Shown here piece after piece: positions 62,357 through 64,000 of a stretch of 64,000 nucleotides of DNA (the first letter of the stretch is position 1; every line of letters begins with the position of its first letter). The notes beneath the pieces are model-generated. The model was not told the origin of the DNA. It saw nothing but the letters and a program-made list of their open reading frames with translations, and did no database searches. The DNA is from Nocardiopsis ansamitocini (GTDB taxonomy: Bacteria > Actinomycetota > Actinomycetes > Streptosporangiales > Streptosporangiaceae). Made by a program: the position numbers and the translations under genes. The stretch is from assembly GCF_030268225.1 (NCBI RefSeq), contig NZ_BSQG01000001.1:1167299-1231298 (forward strand). The letters are read 5' to 3'.

Positions 62357-64000
62357 TCAGACGTGGTCGCCGTCGCTCTGGGCCGGACAACTGGAACGGA
62401 CCGCGCAATGGCGGCAGTTCGGACCGACGAAGGCCGCGAAGGTCGCCCCGGCCATGCCGGTGGCGACCTTGCGGACCAGGCGCTCGGACCACTCGGGGTC
62501 GGGGTCGTCGGTGAGGGCCGGCTGTACCTGCTCCTTGTACTTGGCCCGGTCGCCGATCTGGACCAGGGCGGCGCCTCCCGGAGTGGTCAACCCGTAGTGG
62601 TCGAACGCGGCCTTGAGAACCGCGAGCTGGTAGACGCCCAACTGGGGATGGCGGGCGATCTCGCCGTCCGCGGGGGCCTTGCCGGTCTTGACGTCGATCA
62701 CCACGCCGCGTCCCGACTCGTCCGCCTCCAAGCGGTCGATCCGTCCGACGATCTCGACGCCGCCGATGTCGACCTTGAACCCTTCCTCCGTCACGACCAG
62801 GCGACGCTCGTTGTCGTCCTGCCAGCTGATGAACCTTTCGATCATCGCCTCGGCCTTTTCGCGCTGTTTGTCCGCGTACCAAGGGCCACCGAAGTCCAGC
62901 TCCGACCAGATCGCGTCCATCCTGCGCTGGATTTCGGGCAGGTCCGCGCCCTCGGCGACCAGCACTGCGATGGCGTGCACGATACTGCCCAGGTTGGACG
63001 ACACCTGCGGCCGTTGCGCCCCTGCTGCGGTCTCCAGCAGCCAGCGGAGCTCGCACTCACCGAACTTCTCCACCTGTGACGGTGAGACGCGGATCTGCTC
63101 GTCGTCGGCCACCAGGGGGCCGTCGTCGGAGATCGCGGTCATCCCGTACCACTGCGAGGGGTCGGCACCACGGATCCCTTCCTCTGCGAGACGGGCCAAG
63201 TGCGCTGCCGCCGCGCGACGCAGCGGCGGATCGGTTCGAGGGTCCACCAAGGCCGAGCGCAGGTCGGCGACCAGGGCGGGAAACGACAGGGAGCGGCGGC
63301 CGGTGGCCACCCGCTCCGGCTCGCCCGCACCGAGTTCGGCCAGGAAGCGGGAAGGGCGTTCCTCGGTGTCGTCGCCGCCGACAGCCGTCACCACAAGGGT
63401 GTGCCTGGCGCGGGTGACGGCGACGTAGAACAGCCGCCGTTCCTCGTCCAAAAGCTTGGAGACGACAGCGGCGGTGGAGGTCTCGGTGAATCCGGCAACT
63501 GTGTCGAGGAGGTGCTCCACTCCGAGTAGTGAGCCGCGCAACCGCAGGTCGGGCCAGTCGCCCTCCTGCGCTCCGGCGACTACGACAAGATCCCATTCCA
63601 ACCCCTTGGAGCGGTGTGCCGTGAGAATGCGCACTGCCTCCCCGTGCGGCGCCTGCTCGGCGAGGGTGTCGGCGGGGATCTCCTGCGCCTCCAGGTCGTC
63701 GAGAAAGCCTTCTGGCACGCCCGGCGGCAACCGGTCACAGTAACGGGCCGCACTCTCGAACAGCGCCACCACCGAGTCGAGGTCGCGGTCGGCGACGGCG
63801 CCCCTGCGTCCGCCGGCCTGACTGGCTCTGAGCAGCCGGTCGGTGAGGCCCGCCCGGCGCCACACCTCCCATAGGACCTCCTCCGCAGAAGCGCCGCGGG
63901 CGGCGAAATCACGGACCAGCTCCAGCAGTCCGGCGATGCGCTCGGCAGGAGCACGTACTTCGGGGTCGACGGTGGCGAGGTCACGCGGGTCCTTGAGCGC
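62357..64000 (-). CDS. adnA: Helicase-nuclease subunit AdnA, C-terminal part
   Basis: The last 547 residues are present; the gene continues past the right edge. HRSKGLEWDLVVVAGAQEGD and YVAVTRARHTLVV are helicase motifs V and VI. The nuclease has VVIDVKTGKAPADG and HPQLGVYQLAVL. The four cysteines, one in KFGECELRW and three in CRHCAVRSSCP, are those of the iron-sulphur nuclease. It precedes adnB by 131 bases on the same strand. Confidence 0.92.
   Translation of the reverse strand, partial: ALKDPRDLATVDPEVRAPAERIAGLLELVRDFAARGASAEEVLWEVWRRAGLTDRLLRASQAGGRRGAVADRDLDSVVALFESAARYCDRLPPGVPEGFLDDLEAQEIPADTLAEQAPHGEAVRILTAHRSKGLEWDLVVVAGAQEGDWPDLRLRGSLLGVEHLLDTVAGFTETSTAAVVSKLLDEERRLFYVAVTRARHTLVVTAVGGDDTEERPSRFLAELGAGEPERVATGRRSLSFPALVADLRSALVDPRTDPPLRRAAAAHLARLAEEGIRGADPSQWYGMTAISDDGPLVADDEQIRVSPSQVEKFGECELRWLLETAAGAQRPQVSSNLGSIVHAIAVLVAEGADLPEIQRRMDAIWSELDFGGPWYADKQREKAEAMIERFISWQDDNERRLVVTEEGFKVDIGGVEIVGRIDRLEADESGRGVVIDVKTGKAPADGEIARHPQLGVYQLAVLKAAFDHYGLTTPGGAALVQIGDRAKYKEQVQPALTDDPDPEWSERLVRKVATGMAGATFAAFVGPNCRHCAVRSSCPAQSDGDHV

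Noticed and set aside
1-64000. CRISPR arrays, insertion sequences, prophage genes, rRNA and known riboswitch classes
   Set aside because: No repeat-spacer array, transposase, integrase, rRNA-like segment or recognisable riboswitch core was seen.

Overview
The window is high-GC, gene-dense chromosomal DNA from a filamentous or soil-type actinomycete. The support is two WhiB proteins, a SigR/RsrA pair with a mycothiol-dependent redox partner, a multifunctional Kgd/OdhA, a DasR orthologue with a dre-type operator, a WhiJ-type HTH/DUF397/ATPase cluster, AdnA/AdnB, mycoredoxin and frequent GTG/TTG and apparently leaderless starts. The gene set fits Streptosporangiales or Streptomycetales better than mycobacteria; a Nocardiopsaceae-like host is a guess. 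No insertion sequence, prophage, CRISPR array or rRNA gene was seen.

Layout. 1-7.5 kb: an aminotransferase fragment, a BlaI-type repressor, an SDR dehydrogenase, a DapB-like oxidoreductase and the fused 2-oxoglutarate dehydrogenase component kgd. 7.8-13.1 kb: a DUF4097/PadR operon, the WhiJ-type cluster and malic enzyme. 13.4-16.2 kb: a glutamate-type ABC importer. 16.3-19.9 kb: a GNAT enzyme, an anti-sigma kinase with a SigB/F-type sigma factor, and a lipid kinase. 20.2-34.6 kb: whiB1, pdtaS, dasR, a biotinyl carrier protein, two membrane HD-domain proteins, rsrA-sigR, a methyltransferase, an SRAP peptidase, DoxX, TetR, OsmC, aroA and rsgA. 34.8-37.5 kb: hisN, a lipoprotein, a frameshifted ORF and three tandem initiator tRNA genes. 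37.5-64 kb: UPF0182, a PPA1309 protein, a Lon-like PDZ protease, moaE, an epimerase, a zinc metalloprotease, NUDIX, DUF523/DUF1722, photolyase, a YgjP-type peptidase, an ABC1 kinase, whiB7 with its leader, tesB, uvrD2, mrx1, an ANTAR protein, nudC, an M20 dipeptidase, adnB and the end of adnA.

How the genes work together. Thiol-redox control links rsrA-sigR with a sigma-R-type promoter upstream of sigR and another upstream of mrx1. Iron-sulphur WhiB regulators cover basal growth and nitric-oxide response (whiB1) and antibiotic response (whiB7); whiB7 is preceded by a long leader with an upstream ORF and an intrinsic terminator. DNA repair is clustered (adnAB, uvrD2, photolyase, SRAP peptidase). 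Two blocks match in content the Mycobacterium tuberculosis neighbourhoods Rv3193c-Rv3202c and Rv3219-Rv3228, but in swapped order, with dasR, the HD pair, photolyase and moaE inserted.

The points most worth following are the whiB7 attenuation leader, the 246-bp triplication of the initiator tRNA gene, the likely N-terminally extended SigR isoform driven by a sigma-R promoter, the dre site between pdtaS and dasR, a nine-copy heptamer repeat upstream of the dipeptidase gene, and two tiny ORFs that conventional calling would miss. Coordinates of short sites were counted by hand and may be off by a base.
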